A stretch of 64,000 nucleotides of DNA. Source: SYFT01 sp964471115 (lineage in GTDB: Bacteria; Acidobacteriota; Vicinamibacteria; Vicinamibacterales; SCN-69-37). The notes below the pieces were generated by a model that did no database searches, was not told where the DNA came from, and worked only from the letters and a program-made list of their open reading frames with translations. Positions within the stretch are counted from its first letter, which is position 1. The number at the start of each line of letters is the position of its first letter. Location of the stretch: positions 1 through 64,000 of the forward strand of contig CAYYFE010000018.1 in the NCBI GenBank assembly GCA_964471115.1, read 5' to 3'. A program made the position numbers and the translations under genes. Positions 24,949 to 34,509 of the stretch are shown one piece after another.

Positions 24949-26808
24949 TCACTGGCCTTTGAGGAACACGAGGCCGCCTGACACGGTGCCGGCGAGCACG
25001 TCGATGCGGCCGTCGCCATCGAGATCGGCGAGGCGCAGCGAGGCCATGTGTGACAGCTCGAGCGCGAATCCGGTGTGCAGCGAGAAGGCCGGCTCGGTGC
25101 GTGTGCCGATGTTGAGATACGCCAGCACCGGGTTGGCCTCCTGGCCCACCAGCAGGTCGAGCAGACCGTCGCCGTTGATGTCGAGGAAGGCCGGCACGCT
25201 GCGCCGCCCGGCCTTCACGTTGTCGAGGCGCTCGGTCACCAGCGAGAACACGGGCTGTTTGGGCGACCCGGTGTTCCGGTAGAAGAGGACCACGCCGTTG
25301 GCGGCGCCGAGGAACAGATCGAGGTCGCCGTCGGTGTCGATGTCGACCAGCGTCGGCACGACGTTGCTGGCGCGCGGGGGGACGATGGTGCGATCGGGAT
25401 CCGGCACCCAGCGTGGCGCTTTCGGCGTGCCGTCGTTGCGATACCAGAGCACATCGTGGTTCCAGGTGCCCAGCAGCATGTCGAGGTCGCCGTCGCCATC
25501 GAGATCACCCAGCGCGGGCGCCAGGTTGTGGGCGCCGGCCATCGGGACGCTGTCGCCCTGCCGGAAGCGCGGCGCCGTGGCGGTGCCGTCGTTCATGAAG
25601 GTGGTCAGGCGGCCCGAGTCGCCGGCGATGGGATCGAGTTTGGTGCCGACCAGCAGATCGAGATCGCCGTCCCCGTCGAGGTCGCCCAGGGCGGGCACCG
25701 TTTCGGCGCCCAGGTCGAGCATGTCGAGAAACCGCGTCGTGCGCAGCGCAAACGCGTCGCGCGAGGTGCGTTCCCAGAAGTAGAGGTTGTTGGCCGATGT
25801 GCCGACCGGGTTGAACGCGCCGCCCATGACCCCGATGAAGAAGTCGAGGTCGCCGTCGGCGTCGATGTCCACCGGCATCGGTGCGTTGTAGCCGGACGTC
25901 ATCTGGTTCGCGGCGCCGGGCAGGTGGATCGGCTCCACCTGGAAGTTGGGCGTCGAACACGTCGCGCCGACGTTTTCGATGAGCAGCACGCCCGGCTCGA
26001 AGAAGTCACCCCAGAACAGGTCCTGGTCCCCGTCGCCCTCGTAATCGCCAAAGGCGATGGCATTGGCGCCGTGCCGGGTCGTCGGCCGGAAAATGAGCTC
26101 GGAGGTCATTTCCGCAGAAATGACCTCCGAGCTCATTTCCAGGCCCACCCGCCCGATGATCTCGATCCCCTCAAAGTTCTCGGTGATGAACTCGAACCGG
26201 GTCGACCCGGGCGCGGCGGCTTCGAAGCGGGCGAGCGTGCCTTCCACGCGGCCCACGAACAGGTCCAGCCGTTGGTCACAATCGATGTCCACCAGCCACG
26301 GGATGTTCTGCCGGTCCATGAAGACCGGCTCGTCGTCGACATCCCGCAGGACGTCCACGTACTTGAAGGCCGCCTTGGTCTTGCTGCCGACGTTCTTGTA
26401 GAAGTGGATGAAACTGAAGGGTTTTTCGCAGATCAGGTCCATCAGCCCGTCGGCGTCGATGTCCACGAACCGGTACCACTCGCCGATGTCGATGCCCATG
26501 TAGCGGCTGGTCCGCCACTCGTACCGCGGGGCTTTGGCCGACCCGACGTTCTCGAAGTGCCAGAGCTGGCCCGAATATTCCTGGACGAACAGGTCCTGAT
26601 CGCCGTCGCCGTCGATGTCCACAAACTGCGGTCGCGGCACATCCAGCCCGCCGACCAGCGGCAGGGCATACGGGCGGCCGTCGGTGTCCAGAACTGGGAA
26701 AGGGGTCACCTGGCGGTCGAAAGTAAAAATGAGCTCGGAGGTCATTTTCGGAGAAATGACCTCCGAGCTCATTTTCAGGGCGAGGAGCAGCAGGACGAGC
26801 CAGCGCAC
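24949..26808 (-). CDS. FG-GAP/VCBS repeat secreted protein with two in-frame palindrome insertions
   Basis: 619 aa. A hydrophobic leader MRWLVLLLLAL is followed by at least eight FG-GAP/VCBS repeats with calcium-binding-like DxDxDGDxDL loops (VDIDGDGDQDLF, GDLDGDGDLDLL), a seven- or eight-bladed propeller. Probably extracellular or surface-attached. Two copies of one palindromic element are translated within it: residues about 12-28 (KMSSEVISPKMTSELIF), right after the leader, and about 223-241 (EMSSEVISAEMTSELIF) between blades. The first copy occupies the expected signal-peptidase region, so export may be affected. Last gene of a three-gene operon. Confidence 0.85.
   Translation of the reverse strand: MRWLVLLLLALKMSSEVISPKMTSELIFTFDRQVTPFPVLDTDGRPYALPLVGGLDVPRPQFVDIDGDGDQDLFVQEYSGQLWHFENVGSAKAPRYEWRTSRYMGIDIGEWYRFVDIDADGLMDLICEKPFSFIHFYKNVGSKTKAAFKYVDVLRDVDDEPVFMDRQNIPWLVDIDCDQRLDLFVGRVEGTLARFEAAAPGSTRFEFITENFEGIEIIGRVGLEMSSEVISAEMTSELIFRPTTRHGANAIAFGDYEGDGDQDLFWGDFFEPGVLLIENVGATCSTPNFQVEPIHLPGAANQMTSGYNAPMPVDIDADGDLDFFIGVMGGAFNPVGTSANNLYFWERTSRDAFALRTTRFLDMLDLGAETVPALGDLDGDGDLDLLVGTKLDPIAGDSGRLTTFMNDGTATAPRFRQGDSVPMAGAHNLAPALGDLDGDGDLDMLLGTWNHDVLWYRNDGTPKAPRWVPDPDRTIVPPRASNVVPTLVDIDTDGDLDLFLGAANGVVLFYRNTGSPKQPVFSLVTERLDNVKAGRRSVPAFLDINGDGLLDLLVGQEANPVLAYLNIGTRTEPAFSLHTGFALELSHMASLRLADLDGDGRIDVLAGTVSGGLVFLKGQ
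26088..26140. repeat. Coding palindromic element, copy 1
   Basis: Near-perfect palindrome: GAAAATGAGCTCGGAGGTCA on the left arm, GAAATGACCTCCGAGCTCAT on the right, with a short CGC(A) centre. It is translated in frame on the minus strand as EMSSEVISAEMTSELIF. Confidence 0.95.
26726..26775. repeat. Coding palindromic element, copy 2
   Basis: Same element as 26088-26140 with a TCGGAG centre; the arms AAAATGAGCTCGGAGGTCAT and AAATGACCTCCGAGCTCATT pair. It is translated as KMSSEVISPKMTSELIF just after the leader of the same gene. Confidence 0.95.
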
Positions 26809-26810
26809 GG

Positions 26811-27932
26811 TTATCGCGCCAGGCCCATGCCGGTGAGGTTCTTGCCCAGCATCACCAGGCCGATGGCGTTGCCCGTGGCGACGTCAATGGTCACCAGCGG
26901 CGCCGGGCCGTCGCCGCCGGGCATCTGATGACCCGCATGCGCCGGGTCGGCCATGTGGTCCATCTTGTTGTTGTTGGTCACGAACGCCAGCCGTCCATCG
27001 GGCGAAAAAATGACCTGATGCGGCTGCTTGAACGCGTCCGCCTTGATCCGGCGCGTCACCTGCCACGTGGCCGTATCCACCACCGCGATTTCGTTGTCCA
27101 TCTTGACCGGCACCCACACGAACCGGCCATCGGGCGTGAACACCGGGTCAAACGCCATCTTGCCCAGCGGTATCGCGCTCTTGAAGACGGGCGTGGCCGG
27201 CGTCGTGATGTCGAACACCAGCAACTGGCCCGACACTTCCGTGGACCCCACGAGCGTGCGTCCATCGGGGGATACCGCAAACTGCACGAACGAATGCGTC
27301 GGACCCGCCACGTTGACCAGTGCCACGCGCTCGGTCATGAGGTTCACCGACGCGATCTGGTTTGTGCCCAGACTGCCGGTGAACGCAAACCCTCGCTCCA
27401 CGGCCACCGGATGCGGACGAGGGAACACCACGTCCACTTCGGTGCCTTCCATGGTGGCGCGATCGATGATCGCGATGCGTTTGGGCGGATTGACCGCGCT
27501 CATCGATCGGGTGACCACCAGCTGCGTGTTGCCCGACAGCGCCAGCATCCCGGGCGTCTCCATCGTGAACCGGCCCACCACCTGACCGGCCGCGTCGAAC
27601 TTCGCCACCGTGTTCGCGCCAATCAGCGACACGTACCAGTGCCGCCGGTCGGGTTCCACCACGATGTAGTGCGGCTTGGCGGTGGCAGGGAAGCCCAGCG
27701 CCTGCAGATCGATCGTCCGCACGACCTCGCGGCTCGCGACATCCACCATCGCGATCTTCGCCTCGTCCTGCACGCACACCAGGAGGGTGCCTGGGGCCAA
27801 AGCCGCGGCCTGGGGTGGCGAGGTGGCGAGATGGCGAGATGGCGAGGCAGACGGGTGGCCAGATGGCGAGGTGGCCGTGGCCGAGACGGCGGCTACGGCG
27901 ACAATCGACAGCGCTGACGCGAGTGTCTTCAT
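26811..27932 (-). CDS. YncE/YVTN-type beta-propeller, secreted
   Basis: 373 aa from the ATG at 27932, which overlaps the stop of the upstream gene as ATGA and opens the leader MKTLASALSIVAVAAVSA. YVTN-like blades follow: LLVCVQDEAKIAMVDVASRE, HYIVVEPDRRHWYVSLIGAN, FTPDGRFVWVPVKMDNEIAV, IFSPDGRLAFVTNNNKMD. Such proteins bind ligands or partners through the propeller; role unknown. Residues about 19-40 (SPSGHPSASPSRHLATSPP) are encoded by a GGCGAGATGG-type tandem repeat inserted between the leader and the first blade. Second gene of the propeller operon, 2 bp before the FG-GAP gene. Confidence 0.85.
   Translation of the reverse strand: MKTLASALSIVAVAAVSATATSPSGHPSASPSRHLATSPPQAAALAPGTLLVCVQDEAKIAMVDVASREVVRTIDLQALGFPATAKPHYIVVEPDRRHWYVSLIGANTVAKFDAAGQVVGRFTMETPGMLALSGNTQLVVTRSMSAVNPPKRIAIIDRATMEGTEVDVVFPRPHPVAVERGFAFTGSLGTNQIASVNLMTERVALVNVAGPTHSFVQFAVSPDGRTLVGSTEVSGQLLVFDITTPATPVFKSAIPLGKMAFDPVFTPDGRFVWVPVKMDNEIAVVDTATWQVTRRIKADAFKQPHQVIFSPDGRLAFVTNNNKMDHMADPAHAGHQMPGGDGPAPLVTIDVATGNAIGLVMLGKNLTGMGLAR
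27813..27877. repeat. GGCGAGATGG tandem repeat in propeller gene
   Basis: Short imperfect tandem copies of GGTGGCGAGATGGCGAGATG that encode a Ser/Pro/His-rich tract after the leader of the YncE-like gene. Confidence 0.8.
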
Positions 27933-30433
27933 CGATCCGATGCCCTGACGATGAACAGGCCCTGTTCGATGGAGTTGACGACGATCGCGCCTGAGCGGAA
28001 GTAGGGGTAGACACTCCACGCGCCGTTGAAGCCGGGGCCGTTGGTCGTGTGCGGCGCCGTGTCGAAGAAGGCGACCTCGCGCGGGTTGGCCGGGTCGCTC
28101 ACGTTCAGGATACGCAGGCCCGACCGGTAGTTGGCCTGATACATCAGGTTCTGCTTGATGTAGAGGTTGTGATCGGAGGCCGCCTCCACGCCCATGTGCT
28201 CCTTCAGCAACTTCGGATTCTCGAGGTCGGTGAAGTCGAACACGAGCGTGCGTGTCTTGTCGATGCCCGGCCGGCCTTCGTCAAGCTCGTCGTTGACGAA
28301 GAAAAACTGGTGGTTGTCGGTGAGCCATCCCTGATGTGTGTATCCGACGCTCGGATACGTGATGCGCGACACGGCCTTCGGCGCCTTCTTGTCCGTGACG
28401 TCGGCAATCGACACCGCGGTCTCGTTGGAGCCGATGCAGATTTCCTTGCCGGTGTATCGCGTGTCCGGGCCCTTGTAGTTCACGCACTGCGCGTCATGTG
28501 AATACCCGGTGCCGGCGCGCCCGGTGCCCGCGTCCGAGAAACACCCGGCAAACACCGGCTTCTTCGGCTCGCGGATGTCAATCATGTGCAGACCGCCGCC
28601 GCACGTCGTGCCGCCGCCCGACGAACCCACCGAGTACGCAAACCCGCTGTCTTCGTTGATGACGATGTTGTGGGCGCTGGCGATCTCGGTGTACGTCGTG
28701 TCAGCCTCGACGCGCACCGGCAGGCCGTTGGCCTGCGGCTTGAGGGTGCGCAGGCGCGTCAGGTCGAACACCTGCATGCCGTGTTGGCCGGCCGCATCCG
28801 CGACGATGAACGCGTGGTCCTTGTAGACCTTCATGTCGCGCCACGTGTTGGGCCGCGCCCCGTCGGTCAGCGGCAGGTCGGCCACGACGACCGGACGCAC
28901 CGGGTTGGTGATGTCGATGAACGTCGAGCCATCGCGGCGTCCGGCGATGACCCATTCCTTCTTTGTCTGCGCATCCGTCCAGCCCCACACGTCATTCATT
29001 TCGACGTAGTGGCCATCGTGAGTGAGTCGCGAGGGGGGCAGGAACGCGAGCAGGTCGGTGCTGCCGCAGTCGAAGACCTCCACCTTGCCCGCGCCGGTGC
29101 AGCGGCGTTCGCTGCCGGTGATGGGGGCGATTTCGTCAATCGGCGTCGTCAACATCGGTTGCTCGACCCAGGCGCCCGCCGCGTCGCGTTCGTAGATGTA
29201 GACCGCGCCACCGTTGTTGCGCGCGGTCACGGCACCCACCGCGGCGACCGTGCCGCGGATCGACACGGACGTGCCCGCCGCGGCCGGCGCGGTGATACCT
29301 GCACCCAGCAAGCGCATGGCATCGGCCGCAAATCCCGAGGCCTGATTCCCGGCGAACACGAACACGCGGCCCGCGCCCGACGCGCCTGGCGCGCCAATCC
29401 ACACTTCCTTGTCGTCGGCGGCAATGGACGTGCCGAAGCGATCGAGGCGGACGCCTGCCGGCGCGGTGAGGCGCGCGACTTCCTGCCAGGTGAAGTTGCC
29501 CGAGGCCGGCGCGGCCTGGGGCGCGGCACCCTGCGCGGCTCCGCCGCCGGCGCGGCCACGGCCGCCCTGCGCGACACGTCGATACACGTAGGCGGCGCCG
29601 TATCCGCCGGCATCACCCGGCGCGGCCACCACGGCCTGCGTGCCTGTGAGTGCGACGTGGGCCCCGAACGCGTCGTTGGCCTGACCGCCGGTCGGCGCAA
29701 ACGCGCGCTGGTTCACCCATGCCTCGTTGGCGACGGCGAATTCGTACACGACACCCGTGCGCCCGTTGCGGCCGGTCGCGCCAATCAGGACGATTGGGCC
29801 TTCCGCCACAATCGACGCGCCGAACTCATCGCCCGCGTTGTTCGCGTCACCCGAGGTGATGGTGGAGTGATAGGCGTACGCGCCGGTCGCGTCGCGCTTG
29901 AACGCGAACACCGCGCCGCCCGGCACGGCCGGGGCGTCGGCAGCGGCGGCGCCCGCAGCGCCGCGGCCCCGCGCGGCACTGACGACCTGTTTGCCCACGA
30001 GCAGCCACTCACCGGTCGCGGCCATCGCCGTACCGAAGTTCACCGCGTCGCCTGGGATGGCGCTCGAGGCCAGGGCGCCCGCGTGGGTCCATGTGCCGGC
30101 GCGTTTGGTGAAGTGATGCACGGTGGACGGGCCCGCGGCGATGAACAGCCGGTCACCGTCGAGCGCAATGGCCGAGCCGAACTGATCGAGCACGGCGGCG
30201 GTGGGTGCCGTCAGCACCTGCGCCTGGGTCCACGAGGGGCCCGACTTGCGGAACACGTACACCATGCCCGGGCGGAACTGGTTGTGGGCTTCGGTCGCAA
30301 ACACCTCGCCGTCACCCACGAGCACCGCGCCGCCAAAGCCCACCATCGACTCGGGCGCCGCCGGCACTTCGCGCGCCGACAGTCCGGACCACACCACCAC
30401 GGCCAATACGGCCGACAGACACACTGCTCGCAT
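27929..30433 (-). CDS. Choice-of-anchor B type protein: FG-GAP plus LVIVD repeats
   Basis: 834 aa from the ATG at 30433, with a strong GGGGGAG ribosome-binding site and a leader (MRAVCLSAVLAVVVWSGLSA). The N-terminal half has FG-GAP-like blades (FGSAIALDGDRLFIAAG, FGASIVAEGPIVLIGATG). The C-terminal half has LVIVD-type blades with STFIDITNPVRPVVVADLPL, GLHMIDIREPKKPVFAGCFS, SGLRILNVSDPANPREVAFF and a terminal IVVNSIEQGLFIV, as in choice-of-anchor B family proteins. Predicted secreted or cell-surface. First gene of a translationally coupled three-gene operon of propellers. Confidence 0.85.
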   Translation of the reverse strand: MRAVCLSAVLAVVVWSGLSAREVPAAPESMVGFGGAVLVGDGEVFATEAHNQFRPGMVYVFRKSGPSWTQAQVLTAPTAAVLDQFGSAIALDGDRLFIAAGPSTVHHFTKRAGTWTHAGALASSAIPGDAVNFGTAMAATGEWLLVGKQVVSAARGRGAAGAAAADAPAVPGGAVFAFKRDATGAYAYHSTITSGDANNAGDEFGASIVAEGPIVLIGATGRNGRTGVVYEFAVANEAWVNQRAFAPTGGQANDAFGAHVALTGTQAVVAAPGDAGGYGAAYVYRRVAQGGRGRAGGGAAQGAAPQAAPASGNFTWQEVARLTAPAGVRLDRFGTSIAADDKEVWIGAPGASGAGRVFVFAGNQASGFAADAMRLLGAGITAPAAAGTSVSIRGTVAAVGAVTARNNGGAVYIYERDAAGAWVEQPMLTTPIDEIAPITGSERRCTGAGKVEVFDCGSTDLLAFLPPSRLTHDGHYVEMNDVWGWTDAQTKKEWVIAGRRDGSTFIDITNPVRPVVVADLPLTDGARPNTWRDMKVYKDHAFIVADAAGQHGMQVFDLTRLRTLKPQANGLPVRVEADTTYTEIASAHNIVINEDSGFAYSVGSSGGGTTCGGGLHMIDIREPKKPVFAGCFSDAGTGRAGTGYSHDAQCVNYKGPDTRYTGKEICIGSNETAVSIADVTDKKAPKAVSRITYPSVGYTHQGWLTDNHQFFFVNDELDEGRPGIDKTRTLVFDFTDLENPKLLKEHMGVEAASDHNLYIKQNLMYQANYRSGLRILNVSDPANPREVAFFDTAPHTTNGPGFNGAWSVYPYFRSGAIVVNSIEQGLFIVRASDR

Positions 30434-30510
30434 GCACTCTCCCCCTTGCGGTAGGGGGATTCTATCAGCCACCCGCGCGACACGCCCGGCTGCGTCGCGC
30501 CGCGCGGCCG

Positions 30511-31488
30511 TCAGTCTGTGCGTGCCGTCGCGAGATGCCGTCGAAGAAACTCGAGCGTCCCTTCGGCGACACGCTGCAGGCTGTGCCCGGCGTCCGGTCC
30601 AGCGCCCGTCGTCGCGCCAATCTCGGCCACCAGGGTCGCCGCGAAGCCCAACGTCGTGAAATGGACGTGATGCAGATCCTCAACGAGTACTTTCGTCACC
30701 AGGGCTGGGAGGCTGTCGAGCAGCGCAAAGTCCGGAGCCATGAAGGCATCCAGCCGCTCGTAGTAATGCAGGATGGGCGCGCGCGCTCGTGCCGCATCAA
30801 ACGACGGGGCCGCGCGGAAGCTGGCCGCCGCCGTCGCCGTGCCAATCCCGCCATCCAGGCTGACGACCGCAGCCACCCGCGTCTCACGCATCGCCAGGAG
30901 CAGCGTGGCGCGCGCGCCGAAACTGTGCCCAACGGCGCCGACACGCGTGACGTCGGCCGAAGGCCAACCGGCAATCACCGTCAAGGCGGCCTCGAGCTCG
31001 CGAGCTTGACGGTCAGCCATTCCACCGACCTGGTCTTCACTGGTCATCGGAGTGCTCGCCATCGGCGACGGGGTGGTGGCCACCACATAACCATGGCTCG
31101 CCAGGTACTCCGCCAGCACGGCCTGATCCGCCGGCCCCTGGGCGTTGCCCTGCCCAATGAGCACAACCGGAAAACGGCCCGCACGCGGGGCGGCGCCACG
31201 TCGGCCGGCCATGACCGCGCCGAACATCGCATCAACGGCGGCCGCTGAGACCCGCGCCCGTGTGAGACCCTCTGCCAGTCCGCGCCGCTCAGGCGCGGAG
31301 TAGTAGTCAGCCAGCGTCATCGCCGCGCCGCCGCCATTCGCGGGGTACCAGACGGCGACGTGGTGGCCCTCACCTGCGCGGTCAAAGCCGACGCTGTACG
31401 GCCCGGCCGTCAATCGTCCCCAAATCGGCGGCGCTGGTGCCGGCGACGCCATCGCCAGTGTGAGCAGGATCAGGAGCGCCTGGTTCAT
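30511..31488 (-). CDS. Secreted alpha/beta hydrolase
   Basis: 325 aa with a cleavable-looking leader (LLILLTLAMASPAPA). The nucleophile elbow GHSFG is followed by ARATLLLA, with an oxyanion segment FPVVLIGQGNAQGPA upstream and a likely catalytic His in LHHVHFTTLG near the C-terminus. It resembles the dienelactone-hydrolase / platelet-activating-factor acetylhydrolase-like group. Predicted periplasmic esterase; substrate unknown. It is divergent from the TPR-kinase gene. Confidence 0.8.
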   Translation of the reverse strand: MNQALLILLTLAMASPAPAPPIWGRLTAGPYSVGFDRAGEGHHVAVWYPANGGGAAMTLADYYSAPERRGLAEGLTRARVSAAAVDAMFGAVMAGRRGAAPRAGRFPVVLIGQGNAQGPADQAVLAEYLASHGYVVATTPSPMASTPMTSEDQVGGMADRQARELEAALTVIAGWPSADVTRVGAVGHSFGARATLLLAMRETRVAAVVSLDGGIGTATAAASFRAAPSFDAARARAPILHYYERLDAFMAPDFALLDSLPALVTKVLVEDLHHVHFTTLGFAATLVAEIGATTGAGPDAGHSLQRVAEGTLEFLRRHLATARTD

Positions 31489-31587
31489 GGGCGCATGCTA
31501 CGCCCACCCTGCCGGGCCTCGCATGTGCCAAAGGTCACGCTCAGGTCATGCAACATCCGTTGGCAGTAGAATGCCCGCGGTCGCACC

Positions 31588-34509
31588 GTGACACTTCCTG
31601 AGATCGGCGCGGTGGTCTCGCACTACCGCATCGTGCGTCGCCTGGGCACCGGGGGCATGGGCGCGGTGTTCCTCGCGCAGGACATGACGCTCGACCGCCC
31701 GGTGGCCATCAAGTGGCTGTCGGCCGCAGACGACGTCCATGCCCGGCGGCGATTGCTGCGCGAAGCGCAGGCGGTGGCCGCGCTCGACCACAAAGGCATT
31801 GCCGCGGTCTACGAGGTCGGACACGACCCGGCCGGCGGCGACTTCATCGTCATGCAATACGTCGAGGGCGAGACGCTGGCCGCGCGCCTGCAGCGCGGCC
31901 CGTTGCTGCCGGCCGAAGCCCTGACGCTGGGCAGCCGCATTGCTGACGCGTTGGCGGCGGCGCATCGTCGTGGCGTCATCCATCGCGATCTCAAGCCGCA
32001 CAACATCGTGATCAGCGCGGCCGGCGGACCCAAGTTGCTTGACTTCGGCCTGGCGCGCCGCACGGTGCCGTCCGCCTCCGCTGGCGAGCAACCCACGATG
32101 AGCGCCACGGTCACGCGGCCTGTCGTCGCGGGCACCCCGGGCTACATGTCGCCCGAACAGGTGCGTGGTGAGGCGGAGGACGCGCGCAGCGACGTGTTTG
32201 CGCTGGGCTGCGTGCTGTACGAGTGCCTCACAGGACGGCGGGCGTTTGTCGGGGCGTCGGTGGCGGACGTGTGCGCGGCGACGTTGCAGGTGGAGCCCCC
32301 GCCACCGTCCACGATCGTCAGCGACCTGGGGCCCGCGCACGACGCGTTGTGCGCGCGGCTGCTGGCCAAGGTGCCAGCCGAGCGGTGTCAGTCGGCGGAA
32401 GAGGCGCTGGGCGCGATTCGTACGCTGGCCGATACCGCTCGATTCTCGGGCGCCGGACATACGGCCAGTCGAACGCTGCCGGGCATGCCGGTCCTGGCCG
32501 GTGTGGGCCGAGGATGGATGGCGGTCATCGTGGCCGCGCTGGTGTTGCTGGCCGCCGCCGCATGGGCGTGGTCGCGACGGCCGCTGGCCCTGCCCGACGC
32601 GCCGGCCGCGGCCAGGCAGCATCACGACCTCGGCGTGGCGGCGCTGCGTGATGGCACCTATGGAGGCGCACGCGATCAATTCCGTGAAGCCCTGCGCCTG
32701 CACGCCGACTATGTGCAGGCCCATGCGGGTGTGGCGCAGGCGTGCAAGGAACTCGAGGACGAACCGTGCGCCACGCAGGCCGTGTTGCGCATCAACCAGC
32801 TGGTGCCCAATCGCACACGCCTGCCCATCGACGATCGGTTGCAGCTGGAAGGGGTGCTGGCGCTGGTCGCGCGCACGCCAGACGGTGCGGTGACCGCCTA
32901 CCGGCAGCTGGCCGATCGTCATGCGACCGAGGCCGTGCGGCATCTCGACCTGGGCGTGGCGTTGATGGCCGCGGAGGATCGCGCCGGCGCGCGTGAGGCG
33001 TTCACCAGAGCCGTGACGCTTGATGCGCAACTGCCGGCCGCGCACGTCCGGCTCGGCGTGCTCGACGTGCAGGAGGGGCACACCGCGCGGGCGTTTGCCT
33101 CACTCGACGAGGCGGTGCGGCTGTATCGCCTGGCCGACAACGCCGAGGGGGAATCCGAAGCCGTGTTGCGCAAGGCCACGGCGCTCAACAACACCGGCGA
33201 CTTCGTGCAGGCCGGCGCCATGCTGGGGGAGGTGCGGCGGTTGGCGGGCACCCGCTACGTGTCGCAGCGCGTGCGCGCGCGGTTCGAGGAGGCACGCGCG
33301 GCGGTGTTGCAGGGCCGGCCGGAGGACGTGGAGGCGGTCACGGAGGAGGCCGTGCGCGAAGCCGTCGACGCGGGCCTGTATGCCACCGCGGCCGGCGGCC
33401 GCATCGACCTGGCCAATGTGTTCCTCGTTCAGCGGCAACAGCCGCGCGCTGAAGCCGAGTTGACGAGGGCCATCGATCTGGCCGCGCGGTACGGCGCGCG
33501 CCGCACCGAGATGCGTGCCAGTCTGCAACTGGCGTCGCTCAAGCTGCGCGACGACCCCGCTGCGGCTCGCGAACTGGCCACCGCGCCGCTCGCGTACTTC
33601 ACCGAGGGCCGGTACCTGCGTCTTGAAGCAGACGCCAAGAACATCCTGTCGCGCGCGCTCGAGCAGCTGGGCGACTTCGACGAGGCGCGCCGGCTGGCGC
33701 GTGAGGTGCTGGCCTACGCTGATGCCACCGGCAACCTTCCGGCCGCGGCCGACGCGCTCGAGAACCTGGCGGGGCAGGCCGAACTGCAGGGCCACCTGCC
33801 TGAAGCGCTGGCCGCGCACGCGCGTCTCGAGACCATCTACCGCCAGCAGCGGCGGGTGCCCGTGTTGTCGGGTGTGCTGCTGCGCAAGGCTGAGACGCTC
33901 ATCCTGCTGGGCCGCGGAGACGAGGCGGCCCTCGCGCTCGACGAAGTGGAGGCGGCGCTGCGAGAGGGGACCGACACCGATCCGCGCCGGCCGCGCCGCG
34001 TGGCGCGCCTGCGCGCGTTACGCGCGGTGGTGGAGGGACGGTACGACGGGGTCGAGGCGTTTGCCGCCGCGGCCGATGTGCCGCCGGGCGGCGAACCCGA
34101 CACCATCGCGGTGTCGGCCCGCGTGCTGCGCGAGCTGGCCCGCGCGCACACGGGGCGGCCGGGTGTGGCCCCCTCGGTGCTCGAGGGCTGGCTGGGCGCG
34201 GTGACGTCGGCCGTGCAGCGCCGCGAACCCACGCTCTGGGCCGCGCAGGTGCTGGCGCACCGGCGGCAACCCGAAGGGGCCGGCCGCCTCGTGGACGCCG
34301 TGTGGGCCTCGCTGGGCACTCTGGACCATCCCGATCTTCGCTGGCGACTGGCCGCGCTGGCGCCTGCGGGCAGTGTTACCATTCCCGCCCGTACTGTCGA
34401 CGCAGAGTTGCAGAAGCTCCGGGCGCGGTGGCCCGCCGCCGATGTCGATTCGTACTTGCGTCGTGCCGACCTGAAGATCCTGCTGGCATCAAAGGGAGCG
34501 GACCGATGA
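31588..34509 (+). CDS. Ser/Thr protein kinase with C-terminal TPR repeats
   Basis: 973 aa from a GTG. Kinase domain about residues 10-270: glycine loop LGTGGMGAVF, lysine K42 in VAIKWL, catalytic HRDLKPHN (from 132), DFGLA (from 152), and an APE-like SPEQ. One membrane segment at about 311-330 separates it from a long TPR region (DYVQAHAGVAQACKEL, AARQHHDLGVAALRDG and further repeats), so the TPR part is probably periplasmic. A typical acidobacterial signalling kinase. A TAGAAT hexamer at 31567-31572 is a possible -10. The stop overlaps the next gene's ATG (ATGA), so the two are coupled. Confidence 0.92.
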   Translation: MTLPEIGAVVSHYRIVRRLGTGGMGAVFLAQDMTLDRPVAIKWLSAADDVHARRRLLREAQAVAALDHKGIAAVYEVGHDPAGGDFIVMQYVEGETLAARLQRGPLLPAEALTLGSRIADALAAAHRRGVIHRDLKPHNIVISAAGGPKLLDFGLARRTVPSASAGEQPTMSATVTRPVVAGTPGYMSPEQVRGEAEDARSDVFALGCVLYECLTGRRAFVGASVADVCAATLQVEPPPPSTIVSDLGPAHDALCARLLAKVPAERCQSAEEALGAIRTLADTARFSGAGHTASRTLPGMPVLAGVGRGWMAVIVAALVLLAAAAWAWSRRPLALPDAPAAARQHHDLGVAALRDGTYGGARDQFREALRLHADYVQAHAGVAQACKELEDEPCATQAVLRINQLVPNRTRLPIDDRLQLEGVLALVARTPDGAVTAYRQLADRHATEAVRHLDLGVALMAAEDRAGAREAFTRAVTLDAQLPAAHVRLGVLDVQEGHTARAFASLDEAVRLYRLADNAEGESEAVLRKATALNNTGDFVQAGAMLGEVRRLAGTRYVSQRVRARFEEARAAVLQGRPEDVEAVTEEAVREAVDAGLYATAAGGRIDLANVFLVQRQQPRAEAELTRAIDLAARYGARRTEMRASLQLASLKLRDDPAAARELATAPLAYFTEGRYLRLEADAKNILSRALEQLGDFDEARRLAREVLAYADATGNLPAAADALENLAGQAELQGHLPEALAAHARLETIYRQQRRVPVLSGVLLRKAETLILLGRGDEAALALDEVEAALREGTDTDPRRPRRVARLRALRAVVEGRYDGVEAFAAAADVPPGGEPDTIAVSARVLRELARAHTGRPGVAPSVLEGWLGAVTSAVQRREPTLWAAQVLAHRRQPEGAGRLVDAVWASLGTLDHPDLRWRLAALAPAGSVTIPARTVDAELQKLRARWPAADVDSYLRRADLKILLASKGADR

